Of a DNA stretch of 64,000 nt, positions 26,891-35,755 are shown piece by piece. The notes below the pieces were generated by a model. The model was not told the origin of the DNA. It worked only from the letters and a program-made list of their open reading frames with translations, and did no database searches. A program made the position numbers and the translations under genes. The first letter of the stretch is position 1. The number at the start of each line of letters is the position of its first letter. Location: assembly GCF_014643695.1 (NCBI RefSeq), contig NZ_BMJY01000011.1:40949-104948 (forward strand). Reading direction: 5' to 3'. Source of the DNA: Microbacterium album. Its GTDB lineage: Bacteria > Actinomycetota > Actinomycetes > Actinomycetales > Microbacteriaceae.

Positions 26891-27236
26891 TCTTTAGGAA
26901 TCCGGTGCTGCGGTCGATGACATCGTTGGCTTGCTCGGCCGTCAACGCGCTGTGGGGATAGCCGTCGTTGACCGTCCTTTCGTGATGACCGCATCGTGCG
27001 CTTCGGTCCTTCAAATGCGCTGAGCGCCCGACAATTCGGTTACCCCGAAGGCCTCCAGTCGAGCCTTCGTCGCACTCATCGGCGGCAGCGACTCCGGCGG
27101 TCTCGGTTGCAGGCCAGTGAGACGCCCACCGGAGCGCAAGGAGACGCCGTCCTGGGAGAGCTTCGTGCCTCCTTCGACCCGGTGGACGCTGGTGGACCAT
27201 TCGGTTCGTCGAGCACGACCTGTACTTCAGTAAACG
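26891..27236. other. no intact gene; scar beside the IS element
   Basis: About 350 bp with no credible complete gene. On the minus strand a protein-like stretch DGYPHSALTAEQANDVIDRS then TGFLK runs straight into the IS end, so an unknown gene may have been cut there. The rest shows no frame with normal composition. Confidence 0.5.
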
Positions 27237-27275
27237 TGCGGCTCGGCTGGCGGTGCTGCCGCCAGCCGAGCCGCA
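27237..27275 (-). terminator. terminator of the SDR gene
   Basis: A perfect 17-bp stem, TGCGGCTCGGCTGGCGG (27237-27253) against 27259-27275, loop tgctg, 12 bp beyond the SDR stop on the minus strand. Confidence 0.8.
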
Positions 27276-27287
27276 GAACGGGCCGCA

Positions 27288-28049
27288 TCAAGCGATGAGG
27301 AAGCCTCCGCCGTCGACGCCGATGAGCTGCCCGTTGACGTACCCGGCTCCCTCGCTCGCGAGGAAGACCAGGACAGGCGTGAGGTCCTCGTACGGGGTGC
27401 CGAACCGCCCTGTGGGGTTGTTCGCGGCCATGGACTCCGCGGCGGCCCGACCCTGTTCGCTCAGGTCGTACGCTGGAGTGCGAACAACAGGCATGAAGGT
27501 GTTGGCGACGATGCCGTACTTCGCCCACTCCTGCGATGCGTTGCGCGTCAGGGCCATGATGGCTCCCTTCGCCATCTCATAGGGGGCGAAGCCCGGTGCC
27601 CCCATCACTGCGGAGTGGGACGCGGTGTTGATGATGCGACCGTAGCCGCGCTCCTTCATGTGCGGGAGGCACTTCTGCATGAACAGCATGCTCTGGAGCG
27701 GACCCGTGACGAAGTTCGTGGTGGCCTGATCGATGGTCGTCTCGTCCAGATACGCCATGTCTCCCATGGCGCCCTGGGCGATGTTGGCCATGATGTCGAT
27801 CTGACCGTAGTTCTCGACGGCAGTCTGCACGACCTTGTCGATATCGACCTCCTTCGCCACGTCGCAGGTCACGGCCACGGCGGTTCCGCCGGCCTCCGTG
27901 ATCGTCTCGGCGACCGCTTCGACGCGATCGCCGACGATGTCCGCCAGAACCAGCCGGGCTCCCTCCTCTGAATAACGACGCGCGACAGCAGAACCGATCC
28001 CTCCGGCTGCGCCCGTGATGATGGCCACGCGTCCCTCGAGTTGAGTCAT
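27288..28049 (-). CDS. short-chain dehydrogenase/reductase (SDR)
   Basis: A 253-residue classical SDR that oxidises or reduces an alcohol/ketone with NAD(P). The cofactor motif is GAAGGIGSAVARR; Asp in LVLADIVGDR favours NAD; the usual NNAG is replaced by NIAQG, which is unusual. Catalysis should use Ser in INTASHSAVMG and Tyr-x3-Lys in YEMAKGA. The end YVNGQLIGVDGGGF is normal. ATG at 28049 has AAGGAG nine bases before it. It follows the Zn-type dehydrogenase gene on the same strand with a 255-bp gap, so both may act on one alcohol substrate. Confidence 0.88.
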   Translation of the reverse strand: MTQLEGRVAIITGAAGGIGSAVARRYSEEGARLVLADIVGDRVEAVAETITEAGGTAVAVTCDVAKEVDIDKVVQTAVENYGQIDIMANIAQGAMGDMAYLDETTIDQATTNFVTGPLQSMLFMQKCLPHMKERGYGRIINTASHSAVMGAPGFAPYEMAKGAIMALTRNASQEWAKYGIVANTFMPVVRTPAYDLSEQGRAAAESMAANNPTGRFGTPYEDLTPVLVFLASEGAGYVNGQLIGVDGGGFLIA

Positions 28050-28304
28050 TGCTTTCTCCTTGTGTTGTATGCGGTCGGATTGGGGTGCGAGGTCGCGCGG
28101 CTCAGAGGTTCCGCGGCGACCGGGCTCGTTGTGAGGGCAGAGCCTTCGAGTCCGCGGGGATCTGCGCAGTTGGGCTCGCTGACGAGCCCGCCTATCGGGT
28201 CTGTCTCGGATACGTAGGCCATTGGCGTATTGCAATGCGGTTCTGCCAGCACCCAACTGGCGTCGTGCGCCTGCTGTTGTTTGTTCCTCGTCATCTCAGC
28301 GACC

Positions 28305-29336
28305 TCACCGTGCGGGGTCGACCAGCGTGCGGATTGGAGAGGAGGGAGCGTTGATCGATGGAATCGCGGCCGCGACCTCCTCGAGCCCAATCGTGCGCCC
28401 AACCCACGACCGCACGTCGATGCTGCCATCTGCGATTGAGGCGAGCGCGAGGGCCATGTCCTGGAGTTCCTCACCGCTGGCGAAGTAGATAGTGAGCCGG
28501 CGGTCCTGCGCCGGCGGAACGAGAAGTTCTTCCGGCTCGAGGCTGTAGCCGCCCATCACTATGCGGGCACCGACACCGAGGCCCGGGATGATCTGGTTCA
28601 GCATCCCCCGCCGGCCCACGCACTCGTAGACGAGATCGACCTGCTTGCCATCGAACGCTTTCTGCGGGCCGTAGGGCGAGGTCTCACGAGGGTCGACGCC
28701 GAAGGTGGCGCCCATCTGCACTGCGAGGTCGCGACGGCCGGCGTCGAGATCGGCCGCGATGATGCGCTCAACGCCAGCCTTCTTCAATCCGGCAATGACA
28801 CCCAGCCCGATCGCCCCGGCTCCGATGACCAACACCGTGTCGTCGACCGTTGGGTGACCTGCGCGAGCGTGCTCAAGACCTACGGCCAGCGGTTCAACCA
28901 ACGTAGCGAGGTCGTCGGACACTTCATCGGGTACGGCGAGCATCAGAGGCTCGAACAGCAGCATGTACTCGGCAAATCCCCCGGGGTAGCTGCTGTCATA
29001 GCCGACGATTGACAGTTGGTCATCGACGACCATGCCAGGAATGGCAGTTACCCGCGTGCCCACCGGGTGCTGCTGCTGGGTCTGCGGACCGTACTCGACG
29101 ATTTCGGCGACGAATTCGTGTCCCATCGCGATGGGCTTCGTCAAGTCGATGTTCGCGTACGGGCCGCCGAACCGCTTGGAATTCTCGATCATCACATCGG
29201 CGGATGTCACGAAATGAGTATCGGAGGCGCAGATCGCACATCGGCGGGTCTTCACCAGCACCTGCATCGGTCCCGGGACGGGAATGGGAAGCTCATCGAC
29301 GGTGATGGAGCCGTTGAGCAATGTTGCTGCACGCAT
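28305..29336 (-). CDS. medium-chain (MDR) alcohol dehydrogenase
   Basis: A 343-residue MDR oxidoreductase. Catalytic zinc ligands are probably Cys in RRCAICASDTHF, the His-Glu pair GHEFVAEIVEYG, and Glu in LVEPLAVGLEHA; the four-Cys structural zinc loop of classic alcohol dehydrogenases is missing, being replaced by the VTAIPGMVVDDQLSIVGYDS region. The NAD site is VLVIGAGAIGLGVIAGLKKA. AAGGAC lies before the ATG at 29336. Together with the SDR it may oxidise a secondary alcohol of an imported compound; no direct proof. Confidence 0.87.
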   Translation of the reverse strand: MRAATLLNGSITVDELPIPVPGPMQVLVKTRRCAICASDTHFVTSADVMIENSKRFGGPYANIDLTKPIAMGHEFVAEIVEYGPQTQQQHPVGTRVTAIPGMVVDDQLSIVGYDSSYPGGFAEYMLLFEPLMLAVPDEVSDDLATLVEPLAVGLEHARAGHPTVDDTVLVIGAGAIGLGVIAGLKKAGVERIIAADLDAGRRDLAVQMGATFGVDPRETSPYGPQKAFDGKQVDLVYECVGRRGMLNQIIPGLGVGARIVMGGYSLEPEELLVPPAQDRRLTIYFASGEELQDMALALASIADGSIDVRSWVGRTIGLEEVAAAIPSINAPSSPIRTLVDPAR

Positions 29337-29779
29337 GGAAGTCCTTTCTACAAAATTCTAGATCGAGGAAGAAGGTTGAGATTCTGTCCGTAGTGAGCGT
29401 TTGTCAGCGCTGGACGGACTCGGTGTGGAGGCTAGAGAACGTCGGTCCAGCAGACCGCCCACTCCCTCGCTCAGGCGCCCCACAACGCGCCGGGCCGGTC
29501 GGCTCTCGACGGATCCATAGAGTCCATATCCGCTACGTATCGACTGGGCGAGCGTCCGATTGGAACGGGTTCAACGACCGTCAAGTCGACCGGGTCGCGA
29601 AGTCGATCCGCCCTGACGTGCAGCCTCCATACAAGCGATGAGCTGAAGGGCGGGCGCAGGATGCTGCTTAGCACCTCGCGGCACGGCGATCGATCTACGT
29701 GAATCGCGGGCTGACGTAGTCCACCACGGCTTGAGTTCTCCGCCGCCTGCTCGAAGCTGTGCGAAGTGTGGACCCCAAG
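29337..29779. other. no gene seen
   Basis: Some 440 bp upstream of the MDR gene. No frame with convincing protein-like content; A/T-rich patches at 29345-29385 probably hold the MDR gene promoter. Confidence 0.5.
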
Positions 29780-30217
29780 ATGTTCATGGTCTCCCGGCCC
29801 CGGCCCAAACCATGCCGGGTTCCGCGGCGACATTGCCGTAGCCCGTGAACACCATCGGCTTGTGTCCGAATTCCACAAAGAAGTGATCGAGTATATCTTC
29901 AGTGGCGCGATGAAGCCGTAGTTGTGATCGCTCGAAAGGACGGGGTACCCGCTCGCGGCATCCAGCCGTCGACCAACTTGACCTTTGACAGCAGTGCCGT
30001 AGCTGCGCCAGACCGACGGGTAGCCGGGCGCCGTCGGTGTGTCGCGATCGAACTCGGGCTCGTCGCGTAGGTCGAGGGGGTCGACCCCGAGGTCGCGGCG
30101 GAAGCGCAGGCGTCCGAGCGCCCAACCCGCGGGAAGATCCGGAAACCTCCCCTGGTGCACGGTGGCCACGACCAGTTCGACGCGTACCACTGACTTCCGC
30201 TCATCGATCTGTGCCAT
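29780..30217 (-). pseudogene. decayed NADPH-dependent FMN reductase
   Basis: From ATG at 30217 (MAQIDERKSVVRVEL) the frame shows a worn flavodoxin-like reductase: ATVHQGRFPDLPAGWALGRL, DPLDLRDEPEFD, and GYPVLSSDHNYGFIAPLK in place of the family's EYN-H-G-P-LK flavin loop. Around 29890-29915 the match jumps frame and continues as DILDHFFVEFGHKPMVFTGY then GNVAAEPG, the family's KP...F.SYGG block. The flavin loop itself has lost Glu-Tyr. It is fused in frame to the SDR remnant upstream, which has lost its stop. Confidence 0.65.
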
Positions 30218-30960
30218 CTGTCGCAACTGCAGGAAGGCACCGTCGACCTCATAGGTGCTGCCAGTGACGCAACTTGCTTCATCAGACAGCAGGAACGCGA
30301 CGATGCTGGCGACCTCGGACGGTTCGGCCATTCGATGCAACGGGATGTGAGCGGCCCACTGATCCTGCAACTCCTGCGGAAAGCTCGCCATCGCTGGCTT
30401 CCGGGTGGTGCCCGGCGCGACCGCGTTGACGCGGATTCCGAGTCCTGAATATGCGAGACCTGCGTTCCGAGTCAGTCCGACGACGGCATGCTTGGAAGCG
30501 ACGTACGCGTCGAGGTTCAGCGACACCTTCTGTCCGGCCCCCGAAGGGGTGTTGACGATTGCGCCCGATCCCGCACTCACCACGTGCCCGAGCTCGCCGC
30601 GAAGGCGGAAGAAGGTGCCACGCCGGTCGGTTCCGGTCACGCGATCCCACTCAGCAGTGGCAAGCTCGTGCAACGGAGTCGGCGGATAACCGATACCCGC
30701 GTTGTTTTGGGCCAGGTCCAGTGCCCCATACGTCTCCAGAGCGAACGCGACCATGGCATCGACCTCGCGCTCGTCGGAGGTGTCCACGTGGACGAAAGCG
30801 GCAGTACCGTCGGCCTCCTCGATCTCGGTGACGACCCTGTGACCGCCGTCATCGACGACATCGGCGACGACCACCCGCGGGCCGCGAGCAGCTTCGCCGT
30901 CGCCTCACCGATACCGGAACCCGCTCCGGTCACCACTGCCACCTTGCTGGTGATCGTCAT
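30218..30960 (-). pseudogene. frameshifted short-chain dehydrogenase
   Basis: ATG at 30960 starts MTITSKVAVVTGAGSGIGEA then TAKLLAARG, after which the SDR match continues in another frame as VVVADVVDDGGHRVVTEIEE. The break is near 30885, where a few bases of the expected ARGARVVVAD are missing. Later parts are normal: NNAGIGYPPTP, YVASKHAVVGLTRNA and the end TGSTYEVDGAFLQL, but no stop follows. Divergent to a MarR gene that probably once controlled it. Confidence 0.75.
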
Positions 30961-30974
30961 CGACCGCTCCCAAC

Positions 30975-31027
30975 TAGTGTCGCTCCGACAGCAATGATCG
31001 TACTCGTTTAGTGGCGCTCCGAGAGCA
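30975..31027. promoter_or_regulatory. paired operator-like repeats in the MarR/SDR gap
   Basis: Direct repeats TAGTGTCGCTCCGACAGCA (30975-30993) and TAGTGGCGCTCCGAGAGCA (31009-31027), 34 bp apart; the first contains inverted TGTCG/CGACA. They lie between the SDR start and the MarR start, as expected for MarR sites. TACGCT at 31042-31047 with six bases to the GTG at 31054 is the leaderless box of the MarR gene. Confidence 0.6.
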
Positions 31028-31053
31028 GGTGACCATACCTGTACGCTGGCTTC

Positions 31054-31569
31054 GTGACTGTCGGACCTGGGCCACGAAGGAACCAACGGCAAGAACTCCC
31101 GACCGAGCTGCCCTACCACGTCGACGCACTGACGGCAGTCAGTGCACTGGTCTACATCTGGACGCTGCCAGCGTTCCAGCACGCACTCGGGGAGCAGGTC
31201 GAGGCCAACCCCGATGTGCCCGTGCAGTTGCTGGTCCGGCACCTCGAGATGTTCGGTCCTCAGTCGCCCACCGCGCTGGCACGCGACCTCGGAATGACGC
31301 GCTCGAACGTCAGCAAGATCGTCGGCCGGGCAGAAGCACGAGCGCTTCTGGTGCGAGTCGTCGACCACGAGGACGCCCGGTCGATACAGATCCGACTTGT
31401 TGAAGCGGGACGGGACCTCGCCCGCCGAACCCTCGCAATCGGTGACGCGATGATGCGGCAACTCACCAAGGAGTGGGCGGCCCAGGAACTGCAAGCCTGG
31501 ACCGACCTTTCCCACCGACTATCACGGGAAGCAGCCCGATATGCCGAACGCATCATTGGTGGGCACTGA
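31054..31569 (+). CDS. MarR-family transcriptional regulator
   Basis: A 171-residue winged-helix regulator. The recognition region is GPQSPTALARDLGMTRSNVS then KIVGRAEARALLVRVVDHED with the wing DARSIQIRLVEAG. Flanking helices (ALVYIWTLPAFQHAL and the C-terminal MMRQLTKEWAAQELQAWTDL) form the dimer part. GTG at 31054 carries a leaderless box. It is divergent to the decayed SDR, with two similar sites in between; the effector is unknown, possibly an aromatic acid. Confidence 0.85.
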   Translation: MTVGPGPRRNQRQELPTELPYHVDALTAVSALVYIWTLPAFQHALGEQVEANPDVPVQLLVRHLEMFGPQSPTALARDLGMTRSNVSKIVGRAEARALLVRVVDHEDARSIQIRLVEAGRDLARRTLAIGDAMMRQLTKEWAAQELQAWTDLSHRLSREAARYAERIIGGH

Positions 31570-32152
31570 TCCTGCCTCCGACACCCGGCCGCTGTCGTCC
31601 TCGAGTCATCAGGGCGACCCCATCGGCGTCGCCCTCGGCGAGAAGACCGTACTAGCGGACAAGCAAGTACTTCGCATTAACGCACTTCGCGGCCAGCTAC
31701 TCGGCGCAGATGCTCGCCAACCTCTGCGCCAGCCGCGCCGCCGTCTACCGCGCACTCGCCCTTCTCGACGCTTGGCGTGATCGCGGTGCGCATGAGCCGC
31801 TGCTGCCGGGCCGACCCGGTGGGGCCGTGACCGGCAGGGATCGCCCTCGCAGCCGTCGCACTCGCCGTCACCAGCAGGAGGAAGCGCAGCAGCGCATGAC
31901 GCTAAGTCGCTCCTCGCGGGCTGGGACCCGGACGCGACTTTCTGGCTTACTGACCTACTGGCGCCTGATCCGCAGCACGAGCGATGGCAGCGGAACTCTC
32001 AGAACTACCAGTAGTCCAGGTCTAGCGGATCAGCCGATGACCCGCGCCGCCTGGGCTCGCTCGATCCCTCGAACTCCACTTCGAGTAGGCGATCTGGGTG
32101 CAGTTGGTGGCTCGGAGCTGTCGGCCGACATGACAGGGCTCTGTCCCGGGGC
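31570..32152. other. no intact gene seen
   Basis: About 580 bp with normal base content but no frame I can connect to a family; short protein-like patches (for example SAQMLANLCASRAAVYRAL near 31700) suggest gene debris. Confidence 0.45.
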
Positions 32153-32311
32153 TTAGTCCTCGACCGCGGCGTCGAGCTCAATGCCGTCGTACTCATCTTT
32201 TTCCGCCTCGATCGGCCGCGTCTCGCCAATCATCGAGGACAGCTTGCGACGGATCCGCTCGGCGAGCGCCGCCCGACGCCTTTCGAAGAAGTGGGGGAAG
32301 TCGCGCGCGTC
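32153..32311 (-). pseudogene. C-terminal remnant of an unknown gene
   Basis: On the minus strand, ending in TAA at 32155-32153, a frame reads ARDFPHFFERRRAALAERIR, then RKLSSMIGETRPIEAEKDEY and a tail DGIELDAAVED. Composition and the acidic end look like a true C-terminus; the F..RR..L..RI pattern resembles the ends of some DUF262-type nucleases, a weak guess. No start is available, since the folE gene ends right upstream. Confidence 0.45.
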
Positions 32312-32345
32312 GCTCGGGAGCGTAGTCAGGAGCCAAGAACGGCGA

Positions 32346-32963
32346 TTAAGACGATCTCGGCGTCGCGCGGACTCCCGCGGCGAGTTGCCACGCGGCGGCA
32401 GGCATAGATCCGACAGAGGCGACGGTCACGGCGCGAGCCGACGCTGCCTGCGGTTCGAGTTGTGTGACGCAGCCGTGGGATGCCTCCACGCGCACCGAGA
32501 CCGCGTGGGGACGCAGGACGGTCATGATCGCGTCGGCGATCTCCTGCCCGAGGCGCTCCTGCAGTTGCGGACGACGAGCGGCCACGTCAACGACCGCCGC
32601 GATGCGGCTGAGACCGGCGATATGTCGCTCCGGTGCGTAGTAGACGTCCACCGATCCCTGGAAGGGCAACAGGTGGTGTTCGCATACCGAGTGAAACGGG
32701 ATGTCCGTCAAAGCGACGAGCTCCCCGGGCTGATCGTTGTCGGTGAGAGCGACCGGCGTGCCCAGTGCGGCGGCCGCATCGACACCGATGCCGGCGAAGA
32801 GATCCAGGAACAGGTCGGCGACCCGCTCCGGGGTGCGAACAAGGCCGTGTCTCGTAGGATCCTCTCCGACGGCGGTCAAAAGGAGGCGAACCGCTTCGAC
32901 GGCGTCCTGGCGATTGACCGATCCGCCCCTCTGCGACTGCAAGGGCCTCATCTTCTCCGGCAA
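32346..32963 (-). CDS. folE: GTP cyclohydrolase I
   Basis: A 205-residue FolE-type enzyme, first step from GTP to tetrahydrofolate. Zinc ligands are present: Cys and His in SVCEHHLLPFQG and Cys in ASHGCVTQ. Also seen are TPERVADLFLDLFAGIG, APERHIAGLSRIAAVVDVAA and RRPQLQERLGQEIADAI. Usual enzymes read H-x-C-M-x-x-R-G; here HGCVTQLEPQ lacks the RG, and the end PAAAWQLAAGVRATPRSS is unlike the family. Start is TTG 32963 or ATG 32951 (GGAG only three bases away). Being beside folate-dependent demethylases, it may boost folate supply. Confidence 0.83.
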   Translation of the reverse strand: MPEKMRPLQSQRGGSVNRQDAVEAVRLLLTAVGEDPTRHGLVRTPERVADLFLDLFAGIGVDAAAALGTPVALTDNDQPGELVALTDIPFHSVCEHHLLPFQGSVDVYYAPERHIAGLSRIAAVVDVAARRPQLQERLGQEIADAIMTVLRPHAVSVRVEASHGCVTQLEPQAASARAVTVASVGSMPAAAWQLAAGVRATPRSS

Positions 32964-33117
32964 CGGCGAATCCTTCCACGACGACGGTGCGGATGTGCTC
33001 GATCTCCGGATGCTTCGCGAGCTCGGGCGGTGATGCCTGCGGTCGCAGGCACCCCAAGGCTAGAGCGCTCCCCGGGAGGACGCGGTGTGATTCTTTCCTG
33101 CCGAACCGGATTGAACC

Positions 33118-34060
33118 GTACGCGTCGGACCGGCTCAGCGCTCAGCGCTGAACGACGCAGTGCTCGGCGAGCGCGGCCTCACGCGCGCAGGAGAACGCAT
33201 CGGGATGACGCAATCCGCCGTCAGACACGCCCTGGCGAAGCTTCGCGAACTGATCGACGACCCGATCCTCATGCGTCATGGCCGTGGGTGGGTGCTCACT
33301 TCCCGCGCGGAAGCGCTCCGGCCGATCGTGTCCGAAGCGATCGCGCAGGTGCAGCGGGTCGTCGACGTGCGATCTGGCTTCGACCCACGCACCAGTACCC
33401 GGGAGTTCCGGATCTCGGCCTCCGACTACGCCCTCGCCATGATGACGGCGCCTCTCCTGGGCCTGCTGGCGGACGAGGCGCCCGGCATCTCCGTGCGCTT
33501 CGACTCCTTCGACAATCCTGACCCGGTCGATCTCCTGAGGAAGGACGTGCTGGTGGCGTCCGCGCATCAGGGCATTGCGGGCAAGCGTCAATCGCTGTTC
33601 TCCGACTCGTTCGTGTGCGTCGTTCGCCGCGGGCATGCCCGCCTCAGAAACGGCGCGCTCTCACTCGAAGATCTGGCGGCGATGACATACGTGCAGGTGC
33701 GATTGCTCGGGAATCTCGTGATGCTCGCCGACGGAGCGCTGGCCGCTGCGGGAGTGAGTCCGAGAGTCGAGCATGACCGTTCCTGGATTCTTGAGCGTTC
33801 CCTTTCTGGTGGCGGAGTCGGACATGTATGCGTTCGTGCCCTCGCGGGTCGCGGACGTTTACCGGAGCGACCTCGACTTCGTCGTCGCGGCGACACCGGT
33901 CCAGCATCCGACCCTGGTCGAGGCGGTGTACTGGCACCCATCCAAGAACGACGATCCTGCACTCCGCTGGATCGTCAAGCTGCTGCGTACGACCGCCGAA
34001 CGGATCGAGTTCGCCTCCGAGGCGGGGGATGTGGCCGTTTGCCAGTCTACTGACCGGTAG
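33118..34060 (+). pseudogene. frameshifted LysR-family regulator
   Basis: The HTH is recognisable as ALNDAVLGERGLTRAGERIG then MTQSAVRHALAKLRELIDDP, with an effector domain of the NodD/NahR branch. The first 8-10 usual residues are missing after a stop at 33112, and the only near start is GTG 33160. Near 33770 one extra base shifts the frame: before it GVSPRVEH, after it VPGFLSVPFLVAESDMYAFV then PSRVADVYRSDLDFV, as in intact relatives. It ends at 34060, before the TetR gene. Either a dead regulator or consensus errors. Confidence 0.75.
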
Positions 34061-34068
34061 GCTGGCAG
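34041..34068. promoter_or_regulatory. palindromic operator in front of the TetR gene
   Basis: TGCCAG (34041-34046) and CTGGCA (34063-34068) frame CTACTGACCGGTAG, an imperfect 28-bp palindrome. It ends 22 bp before the TetR start, as expected for self-repression. Related sequences lie at 36822-36838 and 47882-47903. Confidence 0.7.
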
Positions 34069-34090
34069 GAACGCCAGGAGGAGGAGGACT

Positions 34091-34711
34091 GTGAGCGTGT
34101 CAACCGGGAAGCCCGCGCCGACGGGGACGCGGCTCTCGGGTGAGGTGCGCCGCCAGCAGATCCGAGACGCAGCCGCACGACTCTTCGACCGCTACGGGTA
34201 TCACGAGACGTCGATGGACCGCATCGCGGAAGCCGTGGGCATCCGCAAAGCCTCGCTGTATTACTACTTCCCCAGCAAAGATCGCCTGCTCGTCGAGATG
34301 CACGATGAGATGATCGAGCGGGTCATCGCCTCTCACGAGGCCCGGCTCGGTAAGACGGAGACCTCCCCAACGGACTTGATCGTTGGAATTATGATCGACC
34401 TGATCTCGCTCCAGGAGACGCATCCCGGGTCGCTGCGCGTGTTTTTCGAGCACCGGCGCGAGCTTCCTGAGGGAGAGCAGCAGCGGGTCGCCCAGCGTCG
34501 CGACCGCTACGCCGAATACCTCCGTGACGCCATTCAGGCGGGAATCGCGTGCGGCGCTTTCCGCGAGGTGGACGTGACGCTCACCAGTCTCGCGATCCTG
34601 GGCATGTGCAACTGGTCCTATCAATGGTTCCGATCGGGCGGAACCCAGGACGCCGCCACGGTCGCTCGTTCCTTCTGGGCGGTGCTGTCGGAAGGGCTCG
34701 TCGCCCCGTGA
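34091..34711 (+). CDS. TetR/AcrR-family transcriptional regulator
   Basis: A 206-residue TetR regulator. The HTH is RRQQIRDAAARLFDRYGYHE then TSMDRIAEAVGIRKASLYYY, ending in the FPSKDRLL signature. The C-terminal domain (LRVFFEHRRELPEGEQQRVA, then CNWSYQWFRSGG) is of the FadR/KstR2 group, which often senses acyl-CoA. GTG at 34091 has GAGGAGG eight bases before. It is convergent with the cyclase gene. The palindrome in front of it recurs at the promoters of the FAH/amidohydrolase pair and the acyl-CoA operon, so it likely controls block A. Confidence 0.9.
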   Translation: MSVSTGKPAPTGTRLSGEVRRQQIRDAAARLFDRYGYHETSMDRIAEAVGIRKASLYYYFPSKDRLLVEMHDEMIERVIASHEARLGKTETSPTDLIVGIMIDLISLQETHPGSLRVFFEHRRELPEGEQQRVAQRRDRYAEYLRDAIQAGIACGAFREVDVTLTSLAILGMCNWSYQWFRSGGTQDAATVARSFWAVLSEGLVAP

Positions 34712-34729
34712 ACTTGCGAGCCGGTTCGG

Positions 34730-35755
34730 TCATTTCAGGGCGATCGGGTTCACGGGCGAGCCGACCGCGCCTGTGAACGGCAGCGGGGGAGCCGACAAGA
34801 GGAATTCGAAGACTCCATCGTCCGCGCAGTCGGCCGCGAGGATGTCCAGGTCCCACATCTCGCCGAGGAGAAGGCCGACGTGGGGGAGAAGCACCTGGTG
34901 CAGCGGCTGTACGGAGCCTGGGAACTCGTTGGGGCGCACCTCGACGCCCCACGTGTCCGTCGCCACGGTGGCAATCTCGTGCTCATGGATCCACGATGCG
35001 GTCGTGAACGAGAGCCCGGGAGCCGGACCTCCGGCGTATGTGCCCCACCCCGCGCCTTTCCGGACGCGCGTCAGTTGCCCCGTGCGCACGAGGAGCAGGT
35101 CGCCACGGCCCACACGGGAGGTTTCGCCCTGCAGCTCGATCGTCGCGTCGAGGTGCTCCGGCGTGATCGCGAACCCGTCCGCCAGCTCGCCGTCGATTCC
35201 GAAGGCACGCCCGACGTCGAGCAGCACCCCGCGGCCGATCACAGAAGCGGACTGGTTCTCGATCCCGGTCTCGAGATCTCCGTCGCTGGTGACGGTGGTC
35301 GCCGCGTTCCTGCCGTTCCACCCGATTCCGTGGTCGAAGACGTGGCCGAGTCCGTCCCATTGCGTGCTGCACTGAAGCGGCATGTAGACGGCGTCGTCCG
35401 CGACGCCCAGACCGTGTGGCAACCCGAGCATCTCCGCGGTCGACGCGCCTGTCGACGTCATGGTGTGGACGGGATTGACGCGCCGACGCCAGCCGTTCTG
35501 CGGTCCGTCGTCATCAAACGGGAGGGAGAGCGAGAACGAGACGCCGCGCCGGACGAGCGTCCCCGCGTAGGCCCTGTGCGACGGCTCGATGAAGTTGACG
35601 GTGCCGACCGCATCGTGGGGTCCCCAGCGATTCCAGTTGCTGCAGGCAGCGGCGGCGGCGGCGATGGCCGCTGCGGGATCCTGGCCGTATCGGCGCGTCG
35701 CCGCGTTGTCGTAGGTGCCGGCCGCGGTCGCGTCGTCGGGGGCTGGTTGATTCAT
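34730..35755 (-). CDS. cyclase-family metal-dependent hydrolase
   Basis: A 341-residue member of the cyclase/kynurenine-formamidase-like family. The metal-binding H-G-T-H-x-D motif appears as QCSTQWDGLGHVFD, so some usual His ligands are Gln or Trp, as in the large-cyclase branch. GRGVLLDVGRAFG, LLLVRTGQL and ATDTWGVEVRPNE are further family blocks. Such enzymes open cyclic amides, lactones or imides. The start overlaps the amidohydrolase gene by ATGA (35752-35755), so the pair forms one transcript reading away from the FAH gene. Confidence 0.85.
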   Translation of the reverse strand: MNQPAPDDATAAGTYDNAATRRYGQDPAAAIAAAAAACSNWNRWGPHDAVGTVNFIEPSHRAYAGTLVRRGVSFSLSLPFDDDGPQNGWRRRVNPVHTMTSTGASTAEMLGLPHGLGVADDAVYMPLQCSTQWDGLGHVFDHGIGWNGRNAATTVTSDGDLETGIENQSASVIGRGVLLDVGRAFGIDGELADGFAITPEHLDATIELQGETSRVGRGDLLLVRTGQLTRVRKGAGWGTYAGGPAPGLSFTTASWIHEHEIATVATDTWGVEVRPNEFPGSVQPLHQVLLPHVGLLLGEMWDLDILAADCADDGVFEFLLSAPPLPFTGAVGSPVNPIALK

